DNA from: Dactylosporangium fulvum
GTDB lineage: Bacteria > Actinomycetota > Actinomycetes > Mycobacteriales > Micromonosporaceae
Length of the DNA stretch: 64,000 bases
Direction of reading: 5' to 3'
Assembly: GCF_025137375.1 (NCBI RefSeq)
Contig: NZ_CP073720.1
Location: 4,922,501-4,986,500, forward strand
The position numbers were made by a program, and so were the translations under genes. The notes beneath the pieces were generated by a model. It was not told the DNA's origin. It saw nothing but the letters and a program-made list of their open reading frames with translations, and made no database searches. This document shows, piece by piece, positions 50,300 through 59,833 of the stretch (its first letter is position 1; each line of letters begins with the position of its first letter).

Positions 50300-50325
50300 G
50301 CCGGGTCAAGGCGTCGCCCTGTCCG

Positions 50326-52851
50326 TCACTGCGCGCTGAGCCGGTCCCGCACCTGCTGTGCCTCAGGGACGTCGAGGTCGGTGTACGCGGCGAGGGCCTG
50401 CCGCCAGTGGTGGGCCGCCGCGGCCGGGTCGGCGGTGGCCTGGTGGACGTCCCCGAGGCCGGTGTGGGCGCGGGCCTGGCTGAACAGGCTGCCGATCTCG
50501 ATGGCGACCTCGAGCGCCTCGCGGTGGCAGGCCTCCGCCTCGGCGGGGCGGCCCAGCCGGAGGACGGCCTCGCCGACGGCGTTGAGTGCCGACGCGGTGG
50601 CAGCACGGTCGCCGGTCTCGCGCAGGATCGCGAGGGCGTCGCAGGCCTCGCCGTACGCCCGCCCGTCGTCGCCGCGCTGGTGATGTGCCCGGGAGATATT
50701 GATCAGAGCGATCGCCTCACCGGTACGGTTGCCGAGGTCACGGTGGATCGCCAGCGCTTCACGCAGGTGGCGCAGGGCCGCCCCCTGGTCGCCGCGCTCG
50801 ACGTGCGCCACGCCCATGTTGCCCAGGATGCGGGCCTGCGTGGCCCGGCTGTCCGCGGCGCGGGCGGCGACGAGCGCCTCGTCCAGCAGGGCGAGCAGTT
50901 CGTCGTAGCGACCCTGCCGCTGGAACAGGATGCCCATGTTGTTCAGCGCGGAGCCGACGGCGTTCTGGTCGCCGATCCGCCGGGCGATCCGCACCGCGTG
51001 CCGCATCTGGATCAGCGCCTCGTCGTGGCGGCCCAGCTGCGCCAGCGCCCAGCCGAGCAGGTCGCGCCCGCGCGCCTCGCCGAGCCGGTCACCGGCCTCG
51101 CGGGCGATCGCGACCGCTTGGCGCAGCTGCCGGGCCGCCGCCTCGAAGTCGCCGCGGCGGTTGTGGCTGTTGCCGACGAACAGCATGATCCGGGCCTCCC
51201 ACACCCGGTCGCCCGTCGCCCGCGCACCCGGCAGCGCCTGCTCGGCCAGGGCGAGCATCGCCTCGGTGCGGCTGGTGATGTCGAGATGGCGCCACACGGT
51301 GGCGGCGAGGTGGACGGCGTGTGCCGGCCAGCCGTTGTCGGCGGCGTGACCGGCGCCGGCGATCAGGTTGGCGTGCTCGGCCTCCAGCCAGGCGCGGGCG
51401 CCGTCGGCGGTGCCCAACCCGGGAACCTCCGGACCGGCGGGCGGCGGCGGATCCGGGCGCAGGCCCTTGTCGGCCGGGTACAGCGTGTTCATGGCCATCG
51501 CGGCGGCGTGCAGGTAGTGGTCGAACAGGCGGGTCAGTGCCGCCCGGCTCCGGCTGGCGGGCTCGTCCACCGCCGCCCGCTCGGCGGCGTACGCACGGAC
51601 CAGGTCGTGGAACCCGTACCGGTCCGGCCCGCGGCGCTGGACCAGGTGCGCGGCGGCGAGTTCGTCGAGCCGGGCCCGGGCCACCGCCATCGGTTCGCCG
51701 GTGAGCGCCGCGGCGGCGTACCCGTCCCACTCCTGACCCGGGTGGAGCGCGAGCAGCCGCAGGGTGCGCCGCGTCTCCACCGGGAGGTTGCGGTCGGACA
51801 TCGTCAGCGCCGCCCCGATCCCGCCCTCCATCGCGAGCGTCGTCAGTGGACGCAGATAGTCGGTGAGCAGCCAGTCGGGGTGGTCACGCAGATGGCCGCC
51901 GACGATCGCGAGCGCGAGCGGGAGGTGACCGACCAGCTCCGCGATCCGGGCGGCGGTCTGCGGGTCGGCGTCCACCCGTTCCGCGCCGGCGACCTGCCGC
52001 AGCAGCTGGCGGGCCTCGTCGGCGGCGAACGGGTCGAGCCGCAGGTGGACCGCGTCGGGCAGGCCGGCGAGGGTCCGCCGGCTGGTGACCAGGGTCAGGC
52101 AGGTGGGGTGCCCGGGCAGCAACGGGGCCACGCCCCGCTCGTCGTACGCGTTGTCGAGCACGATCAGCGCGTGCCGACCGTGCAGCAGCTCGCGGTACTT
52201 CGCGATCCGCCCGGCGAGAGTCGGCGGAACACGGTCGCCCGGCACGCCGAGGTGGCGCAGGAAGTCGGCCAGCACCGCGGCCGGGTCGGCCGGCGGCGAA
52301 TCGGTGTCGAAGCCGCGCAGGTCGACGAAGAGCTGCACGTCCTGGAAGCGGCCCCGGGCGAGGAGTTGGTGCGCGGCGTGCAGCGCCAGGGTGGTCTTGC
52401 CCACGCCGGGCATGCCGCGGATCGCGGACACCACGACGGTCGCGCCGTCCGCCGTGAGCAACCGGTCCAGCTCGTCGCGCCGGCCGACGAACGTGCCTGT
52501 CCCGGTCGGCAGCCGGGCCGCGCTGTCCACCCAGGACGCGGCCGTGGCGCGGCTGCGAATCGCCCGCACGGCGGCCCGCCAGTGCTCCGCGTAGCCAGCG
52601 TCGCCGCCGAGCGCCTCGGCGATGGCGGCCAGCAGGTCCTCGTCGAGCCGGCTCCGGCCGGCGCTGAAGTATCCGGCCACCGTGCTGCGCCCGGGCAGCT
52701 CGCTCGCCGGTCGGCCCGCCCGTGACCAGCCCTCGGTGATCCGTTTGGTGATCACCGTGTAGGACGGGTCGCCCGCCCACGCCTTCAGCAGGCGCAGCCG
52801 CGCAACCAGGTCGTCCAGGTCGGCGGCGCCCTCCGGGTCCGGCCGGCCCAC
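50326..52851 (-). CDS. AfsR-like STAND (NB-ARC) regulator with TPR repeats
   Basis: The product is 841 residues from the GTG at 52851, with GGAGGG 5 nt upstream. An N-terminal HTH-like domain (residues 10-95) is followed by the NTPase: Walker A GMPGVGKTT near 150, Walker B HALIVLDNAYDE, and the NB-ARC GLPLA-type motif LVGHLPLALAIVGGH. A winged-helix region follows (RTLRLLALHPGQEWDGYAAAAL). The C-terminal 300 residues are TPR repeats (ALNNMGILFQRQGRYDEAL-like, repeated six or more times). There is no BTAD domain, unlike SARP proteins. It should be an ATP-gated regulator. The ligand is unknown. Confidence 0.93.
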   Translation of the reverse strand: MGRPDPEGAADLDDLVARLRLLKAWAGDPSYTVITKRITEGWSRAGRPASELPGRSTVAGYFSAGRSRLDEDLLAAIAEALGGDAGYAEHWRAAVRAIRSRATAASWVDSAARLPTGTGTFVGRRDELDRLLTADGATVVVSAIRGMPGVGKTTLALHAAHQLLARGRFQDVQLFVDLRGFDTDSPPADPAAVLADFLRHLGVPGDRVPPTLAGRIAKYRELLHGRHALIVLDNAYDERGVAPLLPGHPTCLTLVTSRRTLAGLPDAVHLRLDPFAADEARQLLRQVAGAERVDADPQTAARIAELVGHLPLALAIVGGHLRDHPDWLLTDYLRPLTTLAMEGGIGAALTMSDRNLPVETRRTLRLLALHPGQEWDGYAAAALTGEPMAVARARLDELAAAHLVQRRGPDRYGFHDLVRAYAAERAAVDEPASRSRAALTRLFDHYLHAAAMAMNTLYPADKGLRPDPPPPAGPEVPGLGTADGARAWLEAEHANLIAGAGHAADNGWPAHAVHLAATVWRHLDITSRTEAMLALAEQALPGARATGDRVWEARIMLFVGNSHNRRGDFEAAARQLRQAVAIAREAGDRLGEARGRDLLGWALAQLGRHDEALIQMRHAVRIARRIGDQNAVGSALNNMGILFQRQGRYDELLALLDEALVAARAADSRATQARILGNMGVAHVERGDQGAALRHLREALAIHRDLGNRTGEAIALINISRAHHQRGDDGRAYGEACDALAILRETGDRAATASALNAVGEAVLRLGRPAEAEACHREALEVAIEIGSLFSQARAHTGLGDVHQATADPAAAAHHWRQALAAYTDLDVPEAQQVRDRLSAQ

Positions 52852-52860
52852 ACATCCCTC

Positions 52861-52878
52861 CGTCCGAGAACGTCCGAG
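52861..52878. repeat. Two CGTCCGAG direct repeats in the divergent promoter
   Basis: CGTCCGAG occurs twice with 2 nt between, 10 bp upstream of the STAND regulator start. It could be an operator, perhaps for autoregulation. Confidence 0.35.
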
Positions 52879-52990
52879 TTAGCGATCGCCGGCGTCCACG
52901 GCAGCGACGATGTTGTCGTCGATCGTAGTCGTCGGTGACAAAGGCCTGTCGATGGCGGCTCGTTTCCGGGCACCCGAGGAAGGGGAGAGC

Positions 52991-53110
52991 GTGCTCCGCA
53001 GAGCGTTCAGCCGAGCGTACGGCGCCGAGTCCCTCAGCTACTTCGGCGACGACAGCAGCATGCCGGACACCCTCTTCACGCTGAGCGAACACCCGGGGTA
53101 CCGCGGGTGA
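52991..53110 (+). CDS. Small hypothetical protein, 39 residues
   Basis: A GTG at 52991 follows a GGGGAG site and opens a frame for 39 residues (LRRAFSRAYGAESLSYFGDD, then SSMPDTLFTLSEHPGYRG). An ATG at 52952 would give 52 residues. A second tiny frame (IAIRVADFD from a GTG at 53107) overlaps its stop. A strong terminator follows at 53159-53190, which suggests a real short transcript. It is divergent from the STAND regulator. No family was recognised. Confidence 0.4.
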   Translation: MLRRAFSRAYGAESLSYFGDDSSMPDTLFTLSEHPGYRG

Positions 53111-53158
53111 TCGCGATCCGGGTGGCCGACTTCGACTGACGGCCGCCCGAACGGGGGA

Positions 53159-53190
53159 CGCCCTCCTCGGGGTCACACCCGAGGAGGGCG
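53159..53190 (+). terminator. 13-bp perfect hairpin terminator
   Basis: CGCCCTCCTCGGG pairs exactly with CCCGAGGAGGGCG around a 6-nt loop, 49 bp after the small frame that starts at 52991. It is one of the strongest hairpins in the window. Confidence 0.8.
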
Positions 53191-53308
53191 TAGCCGTGCC
53201 GGACGACCGCCGTCTGCGATGCCGGCACGCTGCGGACCCAATCCGGAAGTCGAACGTCCGCAATGGCTTGTAGGGTCCCGAGGTCACCGGAAAGACAGGG
53301 AGATCGGC

Positions 53309-53884
53309 ATGGCAGAGGTGCTGTTGCTGCACCACGCACAGGGGCTGACCGAGGGCGTCCGGGCCTTCGCCGACCGGTTGCGGCGGGCCGGGCACATGGT
53401 GCACACACCGGACGTGTACGACGGCAGGACCTTTCCGACGCTGGACGAGGGCGTGGCCTATGCCGGCCGGGTCGGCTTCGACGAGGTCCGGCTGCGGGGC
53501 GTGCGGTCCGCCGACGGGCTGCCCGCCGAGCTGGTCTACCTCGGCTGTTCGCTCGGCGTGATGGCCGCGCAGCAGCTGGCGCAGACCCGGGCCGGGGCCC
53601 GTGGCGCGGTGCTGCTCGAGGCCTGCGTGCCGCCCGCCCAGATCGGCGCGCCGTGGCCGGCGGGCGTGCCGGTGCAGGTCCACGGCATGGACGCGGACCC
53701 GTTCTTCGCCGGGGAGGGCGACATCGACGCCGCCCGCGCGCTGGTCGAGGAGGCCGACGACGGGGAGCTGTTCGTCTACCCCGGCGATCGGCACCTGTTC
53801 ACCGACGGTTCGCTGCCGACGTACGACGCCGGCGCGGCCGCGCTCGTCACCGAGCGAGTGCTCGGCTTCCTGGCCCGCCGCTGA
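53309..53884 (+). CDS. Dienelactone hydrolase family protein
   Basis: The product is 191 residues from the ATG at 53309, with GGGAG 6 nt upstream. The fold begins AEVLLLHHAQGLTEGVRAFADRL. The nucleophile elbow is LGCSLG, with Cys in place of Ser as in true dienelactone hydrolases. The acid lies in VHGMDADPFF and the His in PGDRHLF. It is cytoplasmic. Its 3' end overlaps the convergent cydDC gene by 38 bp. The substrate is unknown. Confidence 0.9.
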   Translation: MAEVLLLHHAQGLTEGVRAFADRLRRAGHMVHTPDVYDGRTFPTLDEGVAYAGRVGFDEVRLRGVRSADGLPAELVYLGCSLGVMAAQQLAQTRAGARGAVLLEACVPPAQIGAPWPAGVPVQVHGMDADPFFAGEGDIDAARALVEEADDGELFVYPGDRHLFTDGSLPTYDAGAAALVTERVLGFLARR

Positions 53885-56800
53885 CCGGTGCCGCGAGCGG
53901 GCGGCGGGCCAGACGGCCGTCGACGAGGTCGTACACCTCGTCGACGTGCTCGAGGCCGTCGCGGCGGTGGGTCAGCAGCAGCACCGTGCGACCCGAGGCC
54001 GCCGCCAGCAGGTCGGTCATGAGCGCGGCCGCGGCCGGCTCGTCGAGTCCTTCGGTCGGCTCGTCGAGCACGAGCAGTGCCGGGTCGGCGAGCAGCGCCC
54101 GGGCCATGGCCAGGCGTCGCCGCTGCCCGCCGGAGATGGTCGTGCCGCCCTCGCCGAGCCAGGTGTCGAGGCCGGCCGGCAGGGTGTCGAGCCACGGCCC
54201 GAGGTGGGCGCGGGCGAGCGCGGCGCGCAGCTCGTCGTCGGTCGCCGACGGGCGGGCCAGGCGCAGGTTGTGCCGCACCGTCGTGGCGAAGACGTGGTCG
54301 GCGGCGTCGCCGACCAGCCCGACGTGGCGGCGGACCGCGGCGTCGGGCAGGGTCTGCAGGTCGGCACCGCCGAGGCGGACGTGGCCTTGCCGCGGGGCGA
54401 GCAGGCGGACGAGCACGGACGCGAGTGTCGACTTGCCGCTGCCCGAGACGCCGAGGACGGCCACCCGCCGCCCCGCGGGCAGGTCGAGGTCGACGTCCCG
54501 CAGCGCCGGGTCGCGGTGCGGGTCCCAGCCCGCGGTGAGCCCGCTGACGGTGACGTCGACGGAGGACATCGGCGGGGCCTCGGCTCCGGGGTTCGCCGTG
54601 GCCGGTGGGGCCGGGCAGGGCTCGGCCGCGATCGCCTCGAGGCGCCGCCGGGCACCGGCCGCGCCACGGCGTGCGACGGCCGCGTCCGGCAGGGTCAGTA
54701 CCGGCTCCGCGAGCGTGACGGCGCCGAGCAGCAGGACGGCGGTGAGCTCGGCGTGGTACGGGCCGGTGGCCGCGGCGAGGGCGATGCCGACGACCGCGGC
54801 GCCCCAGCCGAGCTGTGCCAGGGCCGCCGCGGCGCCGGCCGTGGCCGCGGACCTGGCCTCGAGGCGTGCCAGGGCCCGGCTGCGCCGGTCCGGCACGGCG
54901 AGCGCCGCCGTCGTGTCCCGCGCGGCGAGATCGTCGACGCCCTCGACGGTCTCGACGACCGCGTCGTGCAGCTCGGCGCGCGCCCGGCCGGTCGCGGCGT
55001 CGGCCCGGGCCGTGTGGCGGGCGGCGAGCCGTGGCGCGACCACGCCGGCGACGGCCAGTCCGGCGACGAGGGCCGCGGCGACCGCGGGAGCCACGAACGC
55101 CGCGGCCGCGACCGTGACGACGATCGCGACCCAGGCGGCGACGGCCGGCAGCTGACCGCGCAGCACACCGTTGACGCGCGCGTCGACGTCGTCGACGACC
55201 CGGGTGAGCAGGTCACCGCGGCGGCGGAGCGCGGGACCGGGCACGCGCGGCACCAGATCGGCGTAGACCTTGGCGCGCCAGGCGCCTAGCCGCGCGAATC
55301 CGACCTCGTGCGAGACCAGCCGCTCCAGGTACCGCAACAGCGGCCGGGCGACGGCGCTGGCGCGCACCAGGACCACCGCGGTGGACAGGGTGAGCACCGG
55401 CGGCAGGCTGGACGCGCGGACCAGCAGCCAGACCGCCGCGCCGGTGAGGGTGATGCCGGCCAGCCAGGACGCCGCACCCAGCGCGACAGCCGTCGCCGGC
55501 CGCCGGCCGAGGGCGCGGGCGAGCCGTACGATCCGGCTGCCGGCCGGGCCGCGGTCGTCGGCGGCGGGTTCGCCGGAGCCGGCACGCGCGGGCCCGGGCG
55601 CTGTGACCGGGCGGGTCTCGGCGGGCGGCTCGACCGGCACCGTCCGGTCCACGGCGGCGAGGACCGCCGGCCGGTGCGCGACGACGAGCACGGCGCAGCC
55701 CCGGTCGGCCATCGCCCGCAGCTGCGCGACGACGAGCTGTTCGGCGCCGGCGTCGAGATGGGCGGTGGGCTCGTCGAGCAGGACGACGCACGGACCGGTG
55801 CGGGCCTGCCGCAGCAGCCGCGCCAGGGCGAGGCGTTGGCGCTGGCCCGACGACAGGCCCTGGCCCCGCTCGCCGAGCGGGGTGTCCAGGCCGTGGGGCA
55901 GGGCGGCGATCTCGGCGTCGAGCCCGACGGTGCGCAGCGCCTCGACCAGGGTCCGTTCGTCCGGGCGTGGCTCACCGTCGAGGGTCAGCGCTTCGGCCAC
56001 GCTGCGCACGTGCGGCAGGGTCGGGTCCTGCGACTGGTACAGCGGACGGCCGCCGGTGACCACGACGGTGCCGGCGAGCACCGGCTGCAGTCCGGCGAGC
56101 ACGCGCAGGGCCGTGGTCTTCCCGGCGCCGGACGGGCCGCGCAGCGCGACAAAATCTCCACTGTGGACGGTGAGGGTGTCCAGGTGGAGTGCGTCGACGA
56201 CAGCGCCGGTGTGCCGCACCCGCACGCCGGCCGCCGCCACGGCGGGCCGCTCGGCCGGCGCGTCTGCCGATGCCGGCCCGTCGCCGGTGTGCAGCAGGAT
56301 CTCGTCGACGTCGGCGATGACCGCACCGGCGTCGGCACTGGCGTGGAAGCGCGCCGCGACCTCGCGCAGCGGCCGGTACGCCTCCGGTGCGAGCAGGATC
56401 ACCAGCAGCGCCGGGCCGAGGTCGAGCCGGCCGGCGGCCACCCGCAGCCCCGCCTCGACCGCGACGAGGCCGACCGACAGGGTGCCCACCAGGTCCAGCG
56501 CGGTCGAGGACAGGAACGCGATGCGCAGCACCCGGACGGTCGCCGCGCGGTGCCGGTCGGTCATCCGCTCGACCACCCCGGCCTGCCGTTCGGCCCGGCC
56601 GAACAGGCGCAGGGTGGCGATGCCGCGCACCGCGTCGAGGAAGTGTCCGGCGAGGCGGGCCGCGGCCTGCCAGCGCTCCTGCGCGCGGCGCTGCGTGGCC
56701 CAGCCGACGAGCGCACCCAGCAGCGGCACGAGCGGCAGGGTCACGAGGACGATCACCGCCGACATCGGATCGACGACCAGCATCGTGACGACAACGAGCA

Positions 56801-57263
56801 GCGGCAGGGCCGCGCCGACGACCAGCGAGGGCAGGTAGCCGCTGAACCAGGGGCGCAGCGCGTCGAGGCCGCCGGTGAGCACCGCGGCCAGCCGGCCGGT
56901 GCCGAAGCCGGCGACCCACGCGGGTCCGCGGCGCAGCGCCGCGTGCAGGACGGAGCGGCGCAGCTCGTCGGTGACGGCCGCGGCGGTCCGCTGCCCCACC
57001 ACCTGCTCGGCCCACGTCAGCGCGGCCCGGGCGGCGAACACCCCGGCGAGCGCGGCGAGCAGCAGCGGCGCGGGCGCACCGGTACCGTCACCGGCACGTG
57101 TGCCGGCGAGCGCGACCACGACGCCGGCCAGGACCACGGCGAGCACGATCGTGGCGACGGCCTGGGCGGCGCCGATGACGGTGAGCACCGCGATCCCGGC
57201 GCGGCTCGTGCGGGCGTGGCGCAGCAGCCGCGGGTCGACCGGCCCGCGGGCGGTGCGGCTCAC
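53847..57263 (-). CDS. cydDC: Fused CydD-CydC thiol reductant ABC exporter
   Basis: The product is 1138 residues from the GTG at 57263, which overlaps the cydB stop. It joins two full ABC exporter halves. The CydD half has membrane helices, Walker A GPSGAGKTT, signature LSSGQRQR and VVLLDEPTAHLD. After a Pro/Ala-rich linker the CydC half has Walker A GVSGSGKST, signature ISGGQRRR and LLVLDEPTEGLD. CydDC exports cysteine and glutathione and is needed to assemble cytochrome bd. In E. coli the halves are separate proteins; a fused gene is common in streptomycetes and their relatives. An open frame continues upstream through cydB but is not coding. Confidence 0.94.
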   Translation of the reverse strand: MSRTARGPVDPRLLRHARTSRAGIAVLTVIGAAQAVATIVLAVVLAGVVVALAGTRAGDGTGAPAPLLLAALAGVFAARAALTWAEQVVGQRTAAAVTDELRRSVLHAALRRGPAWVAGFGTGRLAAVLTGGLDALRPWFSGYLPSLVVGAALPLLVVVTMLVVDPMSAVIVLVTLPLVPLLGALVGWATQRRAQERWQAAARLAGHFLDAVRGIATLRLFGRAERQAGVVERMTDRHRAATVRVLRIAFLSSTALDLVGTLSVGLVAVEAGLRVAAGRLDLGPALLVILLAPEAYRPLREVAARFHASADAGAVIADVDEILLHTGDGPASADAPAERPAVAAAGVRVRHTGAVVDALHLDTLTVHSGDFVALRGPSGAGKTTALRVLAGLQPVLAGTVVVTGGRPLYQSQDPTLPHVRSVAEALTLDGEPRPDERTLVEALRTVGLDAEIAALPHGLDTPLGERGQGLSSGQRQRLALARLLRQARTGPCVVLLDEPTAHLDAGAEQLVVAQLRAMADRGCAVLVVAHRPAVLAAVDRTVPVEPPAETRPVTAPGPARAGSGEPAADDRGPAGSRIVRLARALGRRPATAVALGAASWLAGITLTGAAVWLLVRASSLPPVLTLSTAVVLVRASAVARPLLRYLERLVSHEVGFARLGAWRAKVYADLVPRVPGPALRRRGDLLTRVVDDVDARVNGVLRGQLPAVAAWVAIVVTVAAAAFVAPAVAAALVAGLAVAGVVAPRLAARHTARADAATGRARAELHDAVVETVEGVDDLAARDTTAALAVPDRRSRALARLEARSAATAGAAAALAQLGWGAAVVGIALAAATGPYHAELTAVLLLGAVTLAEPVLTLPDAAVARRGAAGARRRLEAIAAEPCPAPPATANPGAEAPPMSSVDVTVSGLTAGWDPHRDPALRDVDLDLPAGRRVAVLGVSGSGKSTLASVLVRLLAPRQGHVRLGGADLQTLPDAAVRRHVGLVGDAADHVFATTVRHNLRLARPSATDDELRAALARAHLGPWLDTLPAGLDTWLGEGGTTISGGQRRRLAMARALLADPALLVLDEPTEGLDEPAAAALMTDLLAAASGRTVLLLTHRRDGLEHVDEVYDLVDGRLARRPLAAPVSGGPGSRALAR

Positions 57264-58276
57264 GTCGTGATCCGGTCGCTGGCGACGCGTTGCCGGAACA
57301 CCCGGTACGACCACGCCTGGTACACGAGCACCCCGGGGAGCACGACGAGTCCGGCCGCGCTGATGACCCGCAGCGCCGAGTCGGCGGCGGCCGTGCCGTC
57401 CATGGTGAGCGACCAGGCGGGGTTCAGGGTGCTGGGCAGCACGACGGTCCCGTTCGCGGTCAGCACGGCGACGACCGCCGCGGCCACCACCGCGGTCGTG
57501 AGCCCGAACGCGAGGGCCTCCCGCCCGGCCGCGGGCCGCCGGGCCAGCACCGCGATGCCGGTGAGGGCGCCGGCCACGGCCAGCGCGACCACCGCGGTCA
57601 CCGTGGCACCGGCCGGTGCGGCGACCAGGGCGACGACGAGCCCGGCGGCGGCACCACCGGTGGCCACGCGCCGGGTGAGCCGACCGGCCCGGGCCCGCAG
57701 CGGTCCCGTGGTGCGCAGCGCGAGGAACGCCGCGCCGAGCAGCACGGCCATGCCCAGCGCCAGCAGCGCCCCGAGTCCCGCGACGGGGGTCAGCAGCGGC
57801 GCCACGGTGCGGCGCAGTCCGCCGCCGACGACCTCGCCGTCCGCGCCGAGCGCGAGACCCCGGACGAAGACGGTGAGCACCGCGCCCCACAGCAGCACCA
57901 CGCCGGCGGAGCACCCGGCCAGCACGGCGTCGCACCGGCGGCGCCAGCGCGGATCGTCGTGCTTGCCGCGGAACTCCAGCGCAACACCGCGCCCGGCCAG
58001 CAGCAGCAGGATCGCGACCATGGGCAGGTAGAGACCGGACAGCAGCGCGGCGTACCACGCGGGGAAGGCCGCGAACGTGACGCCGATCGCGGCGACGAGC
58101 CAGACCTCGTTGCCGTCCCAGAACGGGCCGATGGTCCGCACGGCGGCGGCGCGCTCGTGCTCGTCGCGGCCGAGCAGCGGGCTGAGCAGCCCGACACCGA
58201 AGTCGAAGCCCTCCAGGACGAAGAACAGCACCCAGCAGAGCACGACGAGTCCGTACCACACGGTGACCAGGTCCAT
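57260..58276 (-). CDS. cydB: Cytochrome bd oxidase subunit II
   Basis: The product is 338 residues with eight or nine membrane helices. The start LVTVWYGLVVLCWVLFFVLEGFDFGVGLL holds the family motif with the Glu/Asp of EGFDFG, and FWDGNEVWLVAAIG carries the conserved WDGNEVWL. CydB supports CydA in the quinol oxidase. It follows cydA by 10 bp and overlaps cydDC. Confidence 0.96.
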   Translation of the reverse strand: MDLVTVWYGLVVLCWVLFFVLEGFDFGVGLLSPLLGRDEHERAAAVRTIGPFWDGNEVWLVAAIGVTFAAFPAWYAALLSGLYLPMVAILLLLAGRGVALEFRGKHDDPRWRRRCDAVLAGCSAGVVLLWGAVLTVFVRGLALGADGEVVGGGLRRTVAPLLTPVAGLGALLALGMAVLLGAAFLALRTTGPLRARAGRLTRRVATGGAAAGLVVALVAAPAGATVTAVVALAVAGALTGIAVLARRPAAGREALAFGLTTAVVAAAVVAVLTANGTVVLPSTLNPAWSLTMDGTAAADSALRVISAAGLVVLPGVLVYQAWSYRVFRQRVASDRITT

Positions 58277-58286
58277 CGGGTGCTCC

Positions 58287-59744
58287 TCAGTAGGTCAGTG
58301 CCAGGTCGGCGTCGGCGGCCGGGTCGGCGGGGTCCGCGGGATCGGTGCGGTCCGGCTTGTCGGTGTCCGGCGGGCTGCTCAGGGGTTTGCCGGACAGGTG
58401 GCGCACCAGGCGCAGCCAGACGACCGCGAGGATGCCGTAGACGGCGGTGAAGGCGAGCAGGGAGACGAGCACCTCGCCGCTGGTGAGTCCGGGTGAGATG
58501 CCGTCGGCGACCTTGGACAGCCCGAACGCGATCCACGGCTGGCGGGCGGTCTCGGTGAACAGCCAGCCGAAGGTGTTGGCGGCCGCCGGCAGGAGCGGCA
58601 CGAGCACCGCGGACCGGACCAGCCAGGGCGCGGGCGTGCGGCCGCGCCGGGTCCGCCACAGGTAGGCGAGGGCGAACAGCATCGCGAGCATTCCCACGCC
58701 GATCATCGCGCGGAAACTCCAGAACGCCACCGGCACCATCGGGATGTAGCTGCCGGGGCCGTAGGCGGCGGCGTACTGGGCCTGCAGGTCGTTGATGCCC
58801 GCGACGGTGGCGTTCGGGTCGCCGGTGGCGAGGACGGACAGCAGCCGGGGCACCTCGATGCTGAAGAACGGTTCGCCGCCGCCGGGGCGGCCGACCGCGA
58901 ACAAGGAGAACGGCGCGCCGGTCGTCGTGTTGTACAGGGCCTCGGCCGCGGCCATCTTCATCGGCTGCACCCGGGTGATGACCTTGCCGAGGTGGTCGCC
59001 CGTGAGGGCGGTCAGCGCGCCGCCGGCCAGGGTCATCCAGGCGCCGAGGCGGCCGAGCGTGGCGAACGCGGGCGCGTCGCGATGCCGCTGCTCCTCGTCC
59101 GGTGCGGCGCGCCGCGGCCAGGCCCGCCACGCGCCGACGGCCAGCAGCAGCGCCCCGCCGACCATGACGGCGCCGGCCGTCGTGTGCGGGAAGGCCGCGA
59201 GGTTGACCTCGTTGAACAGCAGCTCGCGGAAGCTGGTCAGGTGGGCGCGGCCGGTGACCGGGTCGAGCTCGTAGGCGACCGGGTGCTGCATGAAGGAGTT
59301 GGCCGCCAGGATGATGAAGGCCGACAGCAGGGTGCCGACCGCGACCACGACGATCGTGGCCAGGTGAACCCTGCGGGGTAGCCGGCCCCACCCGAAGTAC
59401 CACAGGGCGAGGAACGTCGCCTCGAGGAAGAACGCGAGCATGCCCTCGACGGCCAGGGTGGGGCCGAAGACGTCGCCGTAGAAGCGGGCGAACTCGCTCC
59501 AGGCGAGGCCGAACTGGAACTCCTGCACCAGACCGGTGACCACCCCGACGGCGAAGGTCACGATGAGCAGCTTGCCGACGAGGAGCGTCAGTTGCCGGTA
59601 CCGGTCGTCGCCGGTGCGCATCCACGCGATCTGCAGTCCCGCCGTGGTCGCCGACAGACTGATCGACAGCGGCACGAACAGGTAGTGGTAGATCGTGACC
59701 ACGGCGAACTGCAACCGGGTCAGGTCGAGCACGTCGAGCCCCAT
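58287..59744 (-). CDS. cydA: Cytochrome bd oxidase subunit I
   Basis: The product is 485 residues with a GGAGAAGG site before the ATG. The heme subunit begins LTRLQFAVVTIYHYLFVPLSIS, with the His heme ligand in the first helices. It has EGMLAFFLEATFLALWYFGW, with the Glu pair of the heme b595 region, and ETARQPW, the GRQPW motif with one change. The Q-loop is of the short form. It is the first gene of the cydA-cydB-cydDC operon. High-affinity oxygen use under low oxygen or nitric-oxide stress is the family role. Confidence 0.96.
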   Translation of the reverse strand: MGLDVLDLTRLQFAVVTIYHYLFVPLSISLSATTAGLQIAWMRTGDDRYRQLTLLVGKLLIVTFAVGVVTGLVQEFQFGLAWSEFARFYGDVFGPTLAVEGMLAFFLEATFLALWYFGWGRLPRRVHLATIVVVAVGTLLSAFIILAANSFMQHPVAYELDPVTGRAHLTSFRELLFNEVNLAAFPHTTAGAVMVGGALLLAVGAWRAWPRRAAPDEEQRHRDAPAFATLGRLGAWMTLAGGALTALTGDHLGKVITRVQPMKMAAAEALYNTTTGAPFSLFAVGRPGGGEPFFSIEVPRLLSVLATGDPNATVAGINDLQAQYAAAYGPGSYIPMVPVAFWSFRAMIGVGMLAMLFALAYLWRTRRGRTPAPWLVRSAVLVPLLPAAANTFGWLFTETARQPWIAFGLSKVADGISPGLTSGEVLVSLLAFTAVYGILAVVWLRLVRHLSGKPLSSPPDTDKPDRTDPADPADPAADADLALTY

Positions 59745-59762
59745 GGGTTCCCCTTCTCCCTG

Positions 59763-59816
59763 CTACGACAGCCTGTAGTAGATACTACGTGTTGTAGTAC
59801 TACGCGCTACGTAACC
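59763..59816. promoter_or_regulatory. Cluster of TAC/GTA palindromes, probable BlaI-type operator
   Basis: Between the divergent cydA and blaI-like genes lie GTAGTA-GA-TACTAC (59775-59788), GTAGTACTAC (59794-59803), CTACG...GTAG at 59763-59778 and GCTACGTA near 59807-59814. BlaI/MecI repressors bind TACTACA/TGTAGTA dyads, so this is a likely operator for the adjacent regulator. It overlaps the space needed by both promoters. A TACACT -10-like element at 59822-59827, 6 nt before the blaI ATG, suggests a leaderless transcript. Confidence 0.7.
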
Positions 59817-59833
59817 TGGCTTACACTTGACGC

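Larger units (their letters stand above)
49492..50325. other. AT-rich intergenic region with many inverted repeats
   Basis: These 834 bp are far more AT-rich than the rest of the window, especially at 49720-49830. They contain CGATAGC/GCTATCG (49725-49758), CTATC-GAAA-GATAG (49753-49766), GAACTTTT with AAAAGTTC (49801-49828), and a long hairpin at 50260-50299. No protein is supported. The region probably holds the promoter and operators of the secreted sugar operon at one side and the terminator of the STAND regulator gene at the other. Confidence 0.6.

Noticed and set aside
50326..52851. SARP-type pathway activator
   Set aside because: The NB-ARC and TPR parts fit, but the BTAD domain and OmpR-like DNA-binding domain that define SARPs are absent.
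57264..58259. N-terminal extension of the CydDC frame through cydB
   Set aside because: It is out of frame with cydB, Arg-rich and without helices. The GTG at 57263 overlaps the cydB stop and starts a normal CydD.
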